Below are positions 1 through 11,293 of a stretch of 64,000 bases of DNA, piece after piece. The notes below the pieces were generated by a model. That model was not told the origin of the DNA. It saw only the letters and a program-made list of their open reading frames with translations, and ran no database searches. Every line of letters starts with the position of its first letter. Within the stretch, counting starts at the first letter, position 1. The position numbers and the translations under genes are program-made. Source of the DNA: Methylomonas methanica (GTDB lineage: Bacteria > Pseudomonadota > Gammaproteobacteria > Methylococcales > Methylomonadaceae); contig LUUF01000050.1 of assembly GCA_001644045.1 (NCBI GenBank), forward strand, positions 248,001-312,000, read 5' to 3'.

Positions 1-309
1 AACGTTAGGAGGGGTTGGGTTGCGTTTGTCAATGAATTTATTAAGCCATTCTAATTGCGTATAAAGTGTTGTGTAGCTTTTTTCAAAAATCTCCCAACGA
101 TTATCACGAGAAGACTCTAATAGCTGCTTAGTTAATTGTAATTCTAGATTCCAATGTTCAAGAATATCTTCCTCAGTTAGATTAACTTCCTTTGGAATGC
201 CGTAATTTGCACGGTAGCGATTAATCAATTCCTGTCCGCGAGGTTCTTTGCTAGAAAATTTAATTAATACTGCATAATAAACTCTTTTTATGCTATCTAC
301 AGTAATCAT
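1..309 (-). CDS. 5' part of an unidentified protein, cut by the window edge
   Basis: An open frame reads from an ATG at 309 to the window edge, giving about 103 N-terminal residues that are charged and probably helical. It starts 2 bases after the stop codon of the upstream glycosyltransferase, so it is almost certainly the next gene of the polysaccharide operon. Methyltransferases of unknown target often sit at this place in such loci, but I see no SAM-binding motif in the visible part and do not assign a function. Confidence that it is a gene is fair because the frame is uninterrupted and tightly coupled. Confidence 0.6.
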   Translation of the reverse strand, partial: MITVDSIKRVYYAVLIKFSSKEPRGQELINRYRANYGIPKEVNLTEEDILEHWNLELQLTKQLLESSRDNRWEIFEKSYTTLYTQLEWLNKFIDKRNPTPPNV

Positions 310-311
310 TG

Positions 312-1331
312 CTACGCTCTCAATAATCGAATATATTCTGGGCATTCACCTAATCTGCCTAGGTAAAAATCAAGTAGTCCGCGCAAGGTGGCTTTATTTA
401 ATGGGCTTTGTATGTTCCTCTTGACTGTTTTTACCCAACTGGAAAAACACCATAGTGCTCTTTTTGCTATGGGTAAATCCTTGTTTATCCATACAAAGGG
501 AGGTAGCAAAATATTTACCAGTGTCTTTATGCTTTCTTTGTGTAAATCGATTCGTGCTGAAAAAGTAAGGTGTTTTTTCGCCCAGAGTAATTTATTCCGG
601 GTCAGAAAGTATTTAACTTGCGGGGAGTCAGCACCGAGTGAAGATGATGCCTTATGCCAAACTTTGGCTTCGGGAATAAGTACACATTTATAACCTCTGG
701 CTCTCGCCCGGTAGCACCAGTCAGTTTCTTCGTAGTACAGAAAAAAGTTTTCATCTAATAATCCGATGTCATTGAATGATTCTGCACGCGCAAACAACGC
801 ACATCCACTGATATAATCAACTTCGATTTGATGATTAAATTCAGTGCTATCAAGTAGGTTATAACCAATGTGTTCAAAGCTGTTTGTCTCTTTTTTCCAG
901 CGACCGCCATTAAACCAGAGAGTATTGGGTTTGTCGTAGAAATATATTTTTGCACCAAGAATTGATTTAGGGGGTAGCTTTTCTGCTCCAGTTGTAAGCG
1001 CATGCAACAAGTCTTCTGAGACAAAAGCGTCATTATTCAACAGAAAAATAAAATCCGTACCGCGTTTTAGCGCATAACGTATACCTGCATTGTTACCCCC
1101 CGCATAGCCCAAGTTCTTGCCTGTGTTTAATATTATTATGTCAGAATATTGTTCTGAAATAGCATCAACCGAGTCATCTGTAGAGTCATTATCAACTAAT
1201 ATTATTTCGAAGTTTGAATACTTGAGTTGTTTAACTGATTCAAGGCACTGAAGTGTATCTTGTTTTCCGTTCCAATTAAGAATGATTACGGTAACTTTGG
1301 GAGTGGTACTATTCATGGCTTTGTTAGTCAT
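312..1331 (-). CDS. Glycosyltransferase family 2 (rhamnosyltransferase-like)
   Basis: Predicted cytoplasmic sugar transferase that adds one residue of a surface glycan. The N-terminus has the GT-A nucleotide-binding start VIILNWNG (about residues 15-22), and the DxD-like metal site lies in LLNNDAF (about residues 98-104). A later EETDWCYRARARGYK segment is typical of the WbbL-like rhamnosyltransferase branch. Length (339 aa) is normal for the family. It follows the Wzt gene on the same strand, so it acts in the exported polysaccharide pathway. The sugar donor cannot be read from sequence. A second ATG five codons downstream is an alternative start; neither has a clear ribosome binding site. 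Confidence 0.88.
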   Translation of the reverse strand: MTNKAMNSTTPKVTVIILNWNGKQDTLQCLESVKQLKYSNFEIILVDNDSTDDSVDAISEQYSDIIILNTGKNLGYAGGNNAGIRYALKRGTDFIFLLNNDAFVSEDLLHALTTGAEKLPPKSILGAKIYFYDKPNTLWFNGGRWKKETNSFEHIGYNLLDSTEFNHQIEVDYISGCALFARAESFNDIGLLDENFFLYYEETDWCYRARARGYKCVLIPEAKVWHKASSSLGADSPQVKYFLTRNKLLWAKKHLTFSARIDLHKESIKTLVNILLPPFVWINKDLPIAKRALWCFSSWVKTVKRNIQSPLNKATLRGLLDFYLGRLGECPEYIRLLRA

Positions 1332-1393
1332 TCAAAAAATATTCGGTATTAATGAGTAATTATTCTGGGTTATAAATACATTCTTGATAAAAA

Positions 1394-2611
1394 CTATATT
1401 TGCTCCCATTTTGTATTTATAGAAAAAAAACCTTCGGCAGATGAGTCTGAGTTACTAATTTCTTTAGATAGTACATTGAATCTTAATAAGTTCTCTCCAT
1501 AATATATGTTTGTCGTAAATTGCCCCCGATCTACGCTGAATCTAAGGCAATATGGGCCGGGTAATAGTTGAAGGTTAAGTAATTGACAGCGATACTGATA
1601 TATGCCGGGGAGTAGGGGCTGATTTTTAATTTCTATGTCAGATTTTTGAGTTGCAATATAGAGTAAGTCTGTCGTATGGATGCCAATAATGAAAACTGGT
1701 AATTCAATTTTCTTATGAACGGCTACCTTGAAGTTAATGCTAGGGGATGATAAGTACTCTATTTTTTCAGTCTCTTCCCCCTTCTCGTTATAGAATTTGA
1801 ATTCTAAAAGATCAATCTCGTCGGTTTTTTGTGCTCTTGAGCTATTAGTGATATTTTCTAAAATACGGTTATCGTTTTGTCTGTAAAATTCATCGCAGGC
1901 TGTTTTCGAGTCGCTATCTATACTTATCTTCCCATTATTTAACAAAAGTACTCTGTTGCAAAGTCGTTCTATTTGTCTAATATTATGGCTAACGATCAAT
2001 ACAGTTTTCCCTTGACGTTTAATCATATATTCCATGCGGTCGAAGCACTTTCTCTGAAATGCTAAATCCCCAACTGCTAAGACCTCGTCGACTATCAATA
2101 TGTCTGCTTCCATACTAGTTGCAATTGAAAACCCCAGTTTTACCGTCATTCCAGAACTATAGCGTTTTACCGGAGTGTCGATAAACTGTTCCAATTCCGA
2201 GAAATCGATGATTTCATCTAATTTCTGTTGAATGACTTTTTTGGGGATGCCCAGGATCGCGCCATTTAGGTAAATGTTTTCACGTCCCGTAAGCTCCGGA
2301 TTGACGCCGGCTCCTACTTCGATCAGCGGCGCCACACTGCCACGCACAATGACTTTGCCTTTTGTAGGGGTGCTGATATTGGCCAAGTGTTTGAGCAAAG
2401 TACTTTTGCCGGCGCCGTTGTGACCGATAATGCCAACGACTTCCCCTTCGTCGATATGAAAATTGACGTCGTCAAGCGCTTTAAAAAGCTCACGTTCGTG
2501 AACCGGTTGGAATGTGACTCTTCTTAAGGCATTTAAAGCTGTTTCCTTCAAACTGGTTAGGTGACCGAGTTGATATTCCTTGGTGAGATGGTTGACTTCT
2601 ATGATGGCCAT
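1394..2611 (-). CDS. wzt: Polysaccharide ABC exporter, ATP-binding subunit (Wzt-like)
   Basis: ATPase of an ABC-2 exporter that carries undecaprenyl-linked polysaccharide across the inner membrane. Visible motifs are Walker A GHNGAGKST (63-71), signature YSSGM (151-155), Walker B ILIVDEVL (171-178) and the switch histidine in VSHN. The protein is 405 residues long. The extra C-terminal part (about 260-390) matches the position of the Wzt carbohydrate-recognition domain, which selects the finished chain in O-antigen systems. The permease gene is directly upstream with a 42-base gap. Substrate identity is inferred only from the surrounding glycosyltransferases. Confidence 0.93.
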   Translation of the reverse strand: MAIIEVNHLTKEYQLGHLTSLKETALNALRRVTFQPVHERELFKALDDVNFHIDEGEVVGIIGHNGAGKSTLLKHLANISTPTKGKVIVRGSVAPLIEVGAGVNPELTGRENIYLNGAILGIPKKVIQQKLDEIIDFSELEQFIDTPVKRYSSGMTVKLGFSIATSMEADILIVDEVLAVGDLAFQRKCFDRMEYMIKRQGKTVLIVSHNIRQIERLCNRVLLLNNGKISIDSDSKTACDEFYRQNDNRILENITNSSRAQKTDEIDLLEFKFYNEKGEETEKIEYLSSPSINFKVAVHKKIELPVFIIGIHTTDLLYIATQKSDIEIKNQPLLPGIYQYRCQLLNLQLLPGPYCLRFSVDRGQFTTNIYYGENLLRFNVLSKEISNSDSSAEGFFSINTKWEQI

Positions 2612-2653
2612 ATATTTTAACTAAGATGTAATTTTGAAAATTTTTGCTGAAGA

Positions 2654-3472
2654 CTATATGACATCGGCGAACCAACTCTCCGCACGTTTAAAAAACCAGT
2701 AACTGAAAGGTAGTATCGTCAGAATCAAAATCAGCCCGGGATAAATTACATCGAAATCGGGTTGGGTAGCCCTAATTAAGGCGCTTTGAAACCCGTCTAT
2801 AATCCCTACTAATGGGTTAAGGGAGTATAGAAAATAAAGGTCATTTGACCATGCGCCCGCAGCCTGTTCGATAACCAATTTCTTTTGTACCAAGCTTAGG
2901 GGGTAGATGACTGGGGAGCCGTACATTAATAACGACAACGCTATGGGTATCGCTTGCCCGATGTCGCGGTAGTAAACATTCATGGCTGCACCAAAAAAAC
3001 TGATTGTTAACGCAACTATCATGGTGTACAGCACGAAAGCAGGTATCCACACCGCGTTAACTGTTGGCATAACTTGGTAATAAATCATCATCCCAGCCAA
3101 AATCGCAAAGCTGATAAGTAGCTCCACCAGTTTGGTCACCATCGCCGTTAATGGAAATACTTCGCGTGGGAAATAGATTTTCTTAATCAAACTTGCATTG
3201 GATGTCACGCTGTTAACACCCTCTGACACCGATTCTTGAAAGAACACCCACGGTATCAATGCCGCAAAAGTAATAAGCGGGTAGGGCAAGCCGCCTGTTT
3301 CGATGCCGACGAAGCTTTTGACCAAGGTAAATACCAGCATCAGCATGATCGGTTTTAATACTGCCCACAAGATACCTAGGTAAGCTTGTTTGTAACGAAT
3401 TACAATATTTTTCCAGGTAAGCGCGGCAATTAATTCGCGGTATTTGTAGAGATTTATAAATATATTATGCAT
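2654..3472 (-). CDS. wzm: Polysaccharide ABC exporter, permease subunit (Wzm-like)
   Basis: Inner-membrane permease of the ABC-2 type and partner of the downstream Wzt-like ATPase. The N-terminus carries the family hallmark region RELIAALTWKNIVIRYKQAY, followed by about six hydrophobic segments. Length (272 aa) is standard for Wzm/TagG. Gene order permease then ATPase is the usual one, so the pair should form an inner-membrane channel for a lipid-linked glycan, possibly O-antigen or capsule. The upstream TPR gene ends 16 bases before this start, and the pair is probably transcribed from further upstream. Confidence 0.92.
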   Translation of the reverse strand: MHNIFINLYKYRELIAALTWKNIVIRYKQAYLGILWAVLKPIMLMLVFTLVKSFVGIETGGLPYPLITFAALIPWVFFQESVSEGVNSVTSNASLIKKIYFPREVFPLTAMVTKLVELLISFAILAGMMIYYQVMPTVNAVWIPAFVLYTMIVALTISFFGAAMNVYYRDIGQAIPIALSLLMYGSPVIYPLSLVQKKLVIEQAAGAWSNDLYFLYSLNPLVGIIDGFQSALIRATQPDFDVIYPGLILILTILPFSYWFFKRAESWFADVI

Positions 3473-3488
3473 GTTCCGGATTGAGAAT

Positions 3489-4109
3489 TTATTTTTTGAC
3501 TTTTAATTTACTAATTATTTCAAGTTTTTTTAATAATGGTTTTTTTTTGGGGTTATGTGTGAGTCCAATATTAATTATTTTTTCTGCTTCATCATATTTT
3601 TTTTGTTTTATATAAGTGTTTGCTAGGCCTGTATAAGCCGGAATAAATTTGTTGTTCGCGTTAATGGCTATTTGGTAGTTAGAGATTGCGTCCGAATAGT
3701 TTCCAATTTCTAAGAAAACATCTGCCCGTTCTTTGCTCAAAAAAGGATACAATTTATAGGATGACTTCGCGCTTTTTAACGCATAATCGATTTGTGGTAA
3801 AAGACTAGCCACGCATTCATTCTTTTCCGCTTCAGAATAACTATAACAATAATATAATATTCGTGGCTTTGATTGGCAATAGTGATTAATAAACACGAAA
3901 TCACCGCCGTATTCTTTGCTCCAGTCTTTATTCTGGTAAGCTGGTAGCGCGGGGATGCCCTCCATGCCTTGGCAAAAGGGAGGTGCAAGTGTTAGCGCTA
4001 GCATTGGATTGATCGGCTTCTGCATGGCGTCCTGCCATCGCTCTTTTGCAAAAGATGAATCGATCGCTAAAGCTAATGTGATAGTTAGTATAAATTTAAT
4101 GTAACTCAT
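3489..4109 (-). CDS. Exported TPR-repeat protein of unknown role
   Basis: A 206-residue protein with an N-terminal signal peptide (hydrophobic FILTITLALAIDSSFA), a middle region with several cysteines, and a C-terminal part (about 120-195) of TPR-like helices: a YSDAISNYQIAI stretch, then AYTGLANTYIKQKKYDEAEK. It is probably periplasmic. It lies between the GT4 gene and the Wzm permease on the same strand, so a scaffold role in polysaccharide assembly or export is possible, but I do not recognise a named family. Lysine-rich and more AT-rich than its neighbours. Confidence 0.75.
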   Translation of the reverse strand: MSYIKFILTITLALAIDSSFAKERWQDAMQKPINPMLALTLAPPFCQGMEGIPALPAYQNKDWSKEYGGDFVFINHYCQSKPRILYYCYSYSEAEKNECVASLLPQIDYALKSAKSSYKLYPFLSKERADVFLEIGNYSDAISNYQIAINANNKFIPAYTGLANTYIKQKKYDEAEKIINIGLTHNPKKKPLLKKLEIISKLKVKK

Positions 4110-4200
4110 TATATTTTCTAAATTTACTAATTATTAAAATAATAACTTCTATTTAAAGGTGCTTGAAGTTAATTTCAAAGTATATCGGATTGTGATTTTA

Positions 4201-5445
4201 TTAATCTGTTTGGCGCTTATCAGTCCATAAGTTTTCATAAAGCGCTTGTATTTTGTTGGTGTGGGTCTCAACCGAAAAATTCTGCAAGGCTGTTACTCTG
4301 GCGGTGGCGCCAAGTTTTTTTCGCATTTCAGGTGACTCGTAAAAAGTGAGTATTGCCTTGGCTAGTGAGTTGGCGTCACCAGGGCTGAACAAGAGTCCGG
4401 ATTCTCCTGCGCTAATCATCTCCGCGCCGCCGCCGTGAGCGGGGCCGATTAAAGGCCGTCCCATCGCCATTGATTCAATTACAACAGTACCTAATGGCTC
4501 CGGACTTATCGACGCGGAGACTACAATGTCGAGGCCATTGTAAACGTTTTCCATATTGGGAATATGTCTAGTAAATATGACTAGTTCAGTCAATTCCTCT
4601 TCTATGACGCGCTGCTTTAGTCTGTTTTCGTAACTAAGGTAATCATCTGGAGTTCCGCCAATTATTAACATCCTTAGGTTTGGTATTTTACCTTTCAATA
4701 AAGAGGCTGCGGTCAAAAATATTTCCTGTCCTTTCCAGGGGATGAGCAATCCTACTAAACCTACAACGAAAGCGTTTTGCGGGATGTTGTATTGCTGCCT
4801 AAACGTATTTCCATTTGAATTGATGTCCAGTTTTTCGAGCGCAATACCATCGTAAACAACGCTGATTTTCTGCTGAGGAACGTCCAGATTTTTCCGCATC
4901 GCTTCCGCAACCCAATTGGATACGGAAACGAAATGGTCGGGTAGGGCGTAGGTCCACCGGCCTATTCTGGAATCAACCGGATCTCCGCGGACATGGCATA
5001 TGCTGGGAATTCTAAGAATTTTTGCGACCAAAAGTGCTGCTCGATTGCAAACCGGTTCGTTGTTAGCGTGGATCAAGTCAGCATCGAAACGCCATGCTGT
5101 CCAAAGCAGTTGAACGAAAAAGGGTACAAAATTGAAAACGTCGTCTGCCCTGGCAAGTAGTTGATTTATGCAAAATTTTAGCGGGGGCAGTTTTTTTAGC
5201 CATTCAATAGAAGCTGTTTTTCCTTTTAACGACACAATGTCGATGTGCCGGTCCGGTATGTGTTTCCACAGCGATTCGTTGGCTATTTCTTCGTATTGCG
5301 GACCGGTTCGGCCTGTCACTACCATAGGCAAAAAGCGGCTGCGATCTATATTTCTAACTAGGTGGCGCAAGCAAATGATCGCCCCCCCATAACCGATACC
5401 ATTTTCTACAAAAATTATTTTTTTGATTCTACTATTGTTACTCAT
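4201..5445 (-). CDS. Glycosyltransferase family 4 (GT-B fold)
   Basis: Cytoplasmic retaining glycosyltransferase of the GT4 type, 414 aa. The N-terminal domain has the FVENGIGYGGAI acceptor loop and later HVRGDP. The C-terminal domain has VGLLIPWKGQEIFLTAA and the donor-binding signature around SISPEPLGTVVIESMAMGRP (about residues 315-335), with the EX7E pattern expected of this family. It is followed by the TPR gene and preceded by a GT2 gene on the same strand, which supports a role in building the exported polysaccharide. Which sugar it transfers is unknown. Confidence 0.92.
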   Translation of the reverse strand: MSNNSRIKKIIFVENGIGYGGAIICLRHLVRNIDRSRFLPMVVTGRTGPQYEEIANESLWKHIPDRHIDIVSLKGKTASIEWLKKLPPLKFCINQLLARADDVFNFVPFFVQLLWTAWRFDADLIHANNEPVCNRAALLVAKILRIPSICHVRGDPVDSRIGRWTYALPDHFVSVSNWVAEAMRKNLDVPQQKISVVYDGIALEKLDINSNGNTFRQQYNIPQNAFVVGLVGLLIPWKGQEIFLTAASLLKGKIPNLRMLIIGGTPDDYLSYENRLKQRVIEEELTELVIFTRHIPNMENVYNGLDIVVSASISPEPLGTVVIESMAMGRPLIGPAHGGGAEMISAGESGLLFSPGDANSLAKAILTFYESPEMRKKLGATARVTALQNFSVETHTNKIQALYENLWTDKRQTD

Positions 5446-5497
5446 GGCAATCAGGTTCTTGACGTTTATTTGAAAACATTTTAAGAATATTCTCTAA

Positions 5498-6454
5498 TTA
5501 TAAAGGCTTTGCGAATTGTTGTTTAATTGCTCTTATGGTCGAGATAAGAGGGGTAGGTAAAAAACTACTTAAAAAAAACACCAAGCTATTTAGTTTGAAT
5601 TGCTGTTTTAGGCTGGCGGCAAAAGCTCGGGCGGCTTCACGACGTTTGCCAAAATTAAAATGCCAATATCCCAAAGTCCAATATGCTTCGGCAACCAATT
5701 GATCGGGGTTTACGCTTTGTTCTATCAATTGTTGTTTTGCATAGCAGCGAATGGAACCCATGACTTTGGCCAGATCAATTAGGATTCGTTCGTTTGCTTG
5801 AGTAGCATTATTGCCGTGCTGGCGGCGCAACATTAATATTTCAGGTAGGCAAGTGATTGGATGATGGGTAGCGATTTTTGCCCACAATTCCAAATCCTCG
5901 CCGAAACGAATCTCGGCATTGAACATGCCTGCTTCAAGCAGAGTTTGGCGTTTCACCAAAACCGTGCCGGTCGGAATGAAGTTTTTCTTCACTAGCGCTG
6001 CAAGGGCGTTGGGAATTGGTTTCCCAGCCAGATGTTGGAAATTTTCCAGCAAATGATGTTTGGCTAACACTGATTTGGTTATCAGCTGGTCGTCATTGTC
6101 GATTTCGGTCATGTCGCCAGCAAGCAGGTGGAGTTGCGGATAGGCTTGCAGGGTTTGTATTTGCTTGGCGATTTTATCCGTTGTCCATTGATCGTCCGCA
6201 TCCAGAAATGCAATCCAGTCGCCATTCGCCAACTCTATGCCTTTATTCCGCGCGGCGGACGGGCCTTGATTGCTTTGCTTGTGATAAATGATGGCGCTGG
6301 AAATCTCCTTGACGACTTGTTCGGTGTCGTCGGTCGAACCATCGTCCACCACGATAATTTCGTTTACTTTACTGGTTTGCGCCTGAATGCTGTTGATTGC
6401 GGCACGAATGAATTTCGCGCTGTTATACGCTGGAATGACGGCGCTGATTTTCAT
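5498..6454 (-). CDS. Glycosyltransferase family 2
   Basis: GT-A transferase of 318 aa. The start MKISAVIPAYNSAKFI is the classic GT2 beginning, VVDDGSTDDT is the nucleotide-binding segment, and AFLDADDQW carries the DxD metal motif. FGEDLELWAKIA supplies the catalytic ED pair expected of this family. The C-terminal 80 residues contain a small helical repeat and a hydrophobic stretch. It sits in the same operon as the GT4 and ABC exporter genes. Donor and acceptor are not predictable from the sequence. Confidence 0.9.
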   Translation of the reverse strand: MKISAVIPAYNSAKFIRAAINSIQAQTSKVNEIIVVDDGSTDDTEQVVKEISSAIIYHKQSNQGPSAARNKGIELANGDWIAFLDADDQWTTDKIAKQIQTLQAYPQLHLLAGDMTEIDNDDQLITKSVLAKHHLLENFQHLAGKPIPNALAALVKKNFIPTGTVLVKRQTLLEAGMFNAEIRFGEDLELWAKIATHHPITCLPEILMLRRQHGNNATQANERILIDLAKVMGSIRCYAKQQLIEQSVNPDQLVAEAYWTLGYWHFNFGKRREAARAFAASLKQQFKLNSLVFFLSSFLPTPLISTIRAIKQQFAKPL

Positions 6455-6491
6455 ATTTGGCTGCGTAAAATTTTCGACACTTTCAATGTTT

Positions 6492-7730
6492 TTATAAACT
6501 GGTCTTGCAAATCAGCCAAGCCGGAATAATCAAACCGGTGCAATAACCGATCAACGCTAATTTTCTATGCCGATAGTATAGCCGGTACAGAAAGGCGCCG
6601 GTTTTACGGTAAGTAGCGGCTAACTCAAGTTTCGGCCATTGACGCTGGTTGAAGCGATTAACAATGTTGTCGGTTTTGTTTTGCAAAAATTCGCCAAGTT
6701 CCGGGGACGCCAAGAAGCGAATATTGGGCAATTTCGCCCTGATTTGCCCTAAAAGTTGATCAAGTCCGGCAATTGCCTGCTGGCATTCTTCTTGAGAGCG
6801 GGTGTAATTGTAGCGATGCGTGGAAATACTAACAGGCAAGGCTTGGCGATAAGCAATTTCGGCTTCGGCAAATGCGCTGGTAGGTGTGTTTTTGCCGTCG
6901 ACAGGCTCGTACATTACGTTACGAACCAGATATACTTGTGCAAAACGATTGATATTTCCGGCCCGAATCAGCGGCGGATCCTGGAAATAGTGCCCGGTTT
7001 CATCTCGCCCGGTACAACGGTAGCCGGCGGTTTGAATGGCAATGATGTTTTGCCGTTGCCAACTTTGTTCGATTTCATCGTTCCATAGATAGCAAGGGGC
7101 AACCGTGCTGAGGCTGGGATAGCCGAACATGCGGGTGAAGCAGTTCATGGCGTCTGCGACCAATGAGTTCGCATCCGCAGCGCTAATGGCTTGGGTCGGC
7201 AAATTACGTCCGTCGACGTAATGGCCTTGCAATGGCGAATCTAGTTTCTCCCAGTCCCACCAATCCAGGCTAGCACGGGCAGTTGTCAGGCGCGGGTCTT
7301 GTTGTTGGCATAAATCTGCGAAAGCCTTGCCATTTAGATGTTCCATGCCATGCAGTTGCGGTACCAAGGTATCTTGCTGTATCCCTTGTTGCAGGACTTG
7401 GTAAATGACTGGAAAGTCTTTGTCCAACAAACGTCTATGGTATTGGCCCGTGGCTTCGATTTTTGCGACATCCGGTACGGCTAAGACCATATCGGCGGTG
7501 AGTACCGCAGAGCGATTCACAGAGTCTTTGTGTAGCACCAGCATGTCGAGTAGTTGTGTTAAGCGTTCCGCGTGAAAGTCGCCGCCGGGTCCCCAATCAT
7601 CGCTTTCGATTAAAACCGGCGTATCGGCAAAATACGGCTCCCGCCATGTAGCGATGAATAGCGATTTCTTCCATAGCCATAACCCGGCGAGGCACGTCAG
7701 CCAGAAACCTAAAAAAAACAGAACTGCCAT
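6492..7730 (-). CDS. Membrane-anchored polysaccharide deacetylase-like protein
   Basis: A 412-residue protein with a hydrophobic N-terminal anchor (1-20), a central NodB-like region and a second hydrophobic segment near the C-terminus (about 385-405). The metal site of carbohydrate esterase family 4 appears to be kept: the ESDDWG segment gives Asp44/Asp45, and HGMEH gives the HxxxH pair at 127 and 131. It may remove acetyl groups from the nascent or exported glycan at the membrane. It is the first gene of the minus-strand polysaccharide operon and is divergent from xrtA. The sequence is far from classical NodB, so the enzymatic assignment is moderate. Confidence 0.65.
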   Translation of the reverse strand: MAVLFFLGFWLTCLAGLWLWKKSLFIATWREPYFADTPVLIESDDWGPGGDFHAERLTQLLDMLVLHKDSVNRSAVLTADMVLAVPDVAKIEATGQYHRRLLDKDFPVIYQVLQQGIQQDTLVPQLHGMEHLNGKAFADLCQQQDPRLTTARASLDWWDWEKLDSPLQGHYVDGRNLPTQAISAADANSLVADAMNCFTRMFGYPSLSTVAPCYLWNDEIEQSWQRQNIIAIQTAGYRCTGRDETGHYFQDPPLIRAGNINRFAQVYLVRNVMYEPVDGKNTPTSAFAEAEIAYRQALPVSISTHRYNYTRSQEECQQAIAGLDQLLGQIRAKLPNIRFLASPELGEFLQNKTDNIVNRFNQRQWPKLELAATYRKTGAFLYRLYYRHRKLALIGYCTGLIIPAWLICKTSL

Positions 7731-7838
7731 AGATTTTGTTTAATAATAAAAAGCTTGATTATTGTGTGGATCAGCGCGCTAGGCTTTCATCGTAGCAGAG
7801 ATTAGCGAAGTAACTAAAAACCAATCAACAAACTTTAG

Positions 7839-9512
<1,674 letters not shown>

Positions 9513-9704
9513 TTTAATCAACTTGCGACAAACTCAAGTCAAGAGGAGTTAGAGGTTTGGGTCAGCGATATTGTGTCAATTTGATGAGAGCGATGGCGTA
9601 AATGATCGGCTCAAGTCTTGCAAATCAAGGCTTGACCCCAGCGGTTAGCGGGATGTTAGACTAGCCCAATCCATTTTCATTCAGCCCGTAAGGAAAACGA
9701 CATT

Positions 9705-11105
9705 ATGATCCCGGTAGTTTTATCAGGTGGTTCAGGAACTCGGCTATGGCCATTGTCTCGCGGTCAGTATCCCAAACAATTTTTACCTTTGGTGTCCGGC
9801 AACACCATGCTCCAAGAAACCATTTTACGGCTTGATGGCGTCGCCGGTTTACAAGCGCCGATTGCGGTTTGTAATGAAGACCATCGGTTTATGCTCGCGG
9901 AGCAAATGCGGGAAATAGGGATCAAACCGGCCGCTATTATCCTGGAGCCGGTCGGCAAAAATACCGCGCCGGCCGTAGCGATGGCCGCATTGAGCGCACG
10001 CTCCGAAGACGATGTGTTGCTGATTTTGCCGGCCGATCATGTGGTCGGCAATCGGTCTGCTTTTCATCGGGCGGTGGCCCAAGCCGAACTATTGGCGAAA
10101 CAGGATCTACTGGTGACGTTCGGAATCGTCGCGACCGAACCGGAGACCGGCTACGGTTACATCAAGCGCGGCGAAACCCGTTACGGCGAAGCATATAAGG
10201 TTGCCGCCTTTGTTGAAAAGCCTGATTTGCAAACCGCGCAACGTTATTTGGAAAGTGGCGAATATTTCTGGAACAGCGGCATGTTTGCCTTTAAAGCCGG
10301 TTGTTTCCTGCGTGAGTTGGAAAAATTCAACCCGGAAATGCTGGAAGTTTGTAGGGAAGCCTTGCGGGCGGCAAAACCGGACCTGGACTTTGTCCGTTTG
10401 GATAAGCAGATTTTTTCGACTTGCCCATCCGACTCCATCGATTATGCAGTGATGGAGAAAACCGATAAGGCGGTGGTGATCCCGTTGGATGCGGAATGGA
10501 ACGATGTCGGCTCCTGGTCCGCACTTTGGGATGTAACTGAAAAAGATGCTGCCGGCAATGCCATCAAAGGCGATGTATTAACAGTGGATACTCGCAATTC
10601 CTATATTCACTCCGCTAACAAACTGGTAGCGGTGATAGGCGTGGAAAATTTGGTAGTGGTGGAAACAGACGATGCGGTAATGATCGCCGCTAAAGATAGG
10701 GTGCAAGACGTCAAGGAAGTGGTTGATCAGCTGAAAAAATTGAAACGTACCGAGGCCAGTGTGCATCGTAAAGTCTACAGGCCATGGGGACATTACGATT
10801 TGGTCGATGCCGGCGAGCGCCATCAAACCAAGCGTATCGTCGTGAAACCCGGTGCGAAATTATCGGTACAAAAGCATCATCACCGTGCCGAGCACTGGGT
10901 TGTGGTCAAAGGCACAGCTTGGGTCGACAAAAATGGCGAGAAAATTTTGGTTACCGAAAACGAATCGATTTACATCCCGTTGGGCGTTATTCATAGTCTG
11001 GAGAATCCGGGGGTGATTCCGCTGGAGATGGTGGAAGTTCAATCGGGCAGTTATCTCGGCGAAGACGACATTGTTCGTTACGAAGATCAATACGGCCGAA
11101 TTTAA
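9705..11105 (+). CDS. manC: Mannose-1-phosphate guanylyltransferase / mannose-6-phosphate isomerase
   Basis: A bifunctional type II enzyme (466 aa) that makes GDP-mannose, a donor for exopolysaccharide. The N-terminal nucleotidyltransferase domain opens with the pyrophosphorylase signature LSGGSGTRLWPLSR (6-19) and contains the FVEKP motif. The C-terminal cupin (about 345-460) has HHHRAEHWVVVKGTA and PLGVIHSLENPG, the isomerase metal-binding region. AAGGAAAA lies about 9 bases before the ATG. It follows xrtA by 192 bases on the same strand and presumably feeds mannose, or sugars derived from it, into the adjacent polysaccharide pathway. The symbol algA or xanB would be equally valid. Confidence 0.95.
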   Translation: MIPVVLSGGSGTRLWPLSRGQYPKQFLPLVSGNTMLQETILRLDGVAGLQAPIAVCNEDHRFMLAEQMREIGIKPAAIILEPVGKNTAPAVAMAALSARSEDDVLLILPADHVVGNRSAFHRAVAQAELLAKQDLLVTFGIVATEPETGYGYIKRGETRYGEAYKVAAFVEKPDLQTAQRYLESGEYFWNSGMFAFKAGCFLRELEKFNPEMLEVCREALRAAKPDLDFVRLDKQIFSTCPSDSIDYAVMEKTDKAVVIPLDAEWNDVGSWSALWDVTEKDAAGNAIKGDVLTVDTRNSYIHSANKLVAVIGVENLVVVETDDAVMIAAKDRVQDVKEVVDQLKKLKRTEASVHRKVYRPWGHYDLVDAGERHQTKRIVVKPGAKLSVQKHHHRAEHWVVVKGTAWVDKNGEKILVTENESIYIPLGVIHSLENPGVIPLEMVEVQSGSYLGEDDIVRYEDQYGRI

Positions 11106-11293
11106 TTGGACTCATGTTGTTATCACCGCGATGGAATACATGGCGTGGCGACCTGTTTATCGTGTAAATTTATTGAAGTCCGCCGTTCAACAAAGATCGG
11201 CGACAGATTTTTTGTCAGCGTTTTGGTTTAAAGTTAGCCGTTTTATACCCGCCGAATAAAAAATTTGGTGCTTGCTTTATTCCGGAGTTGCTC

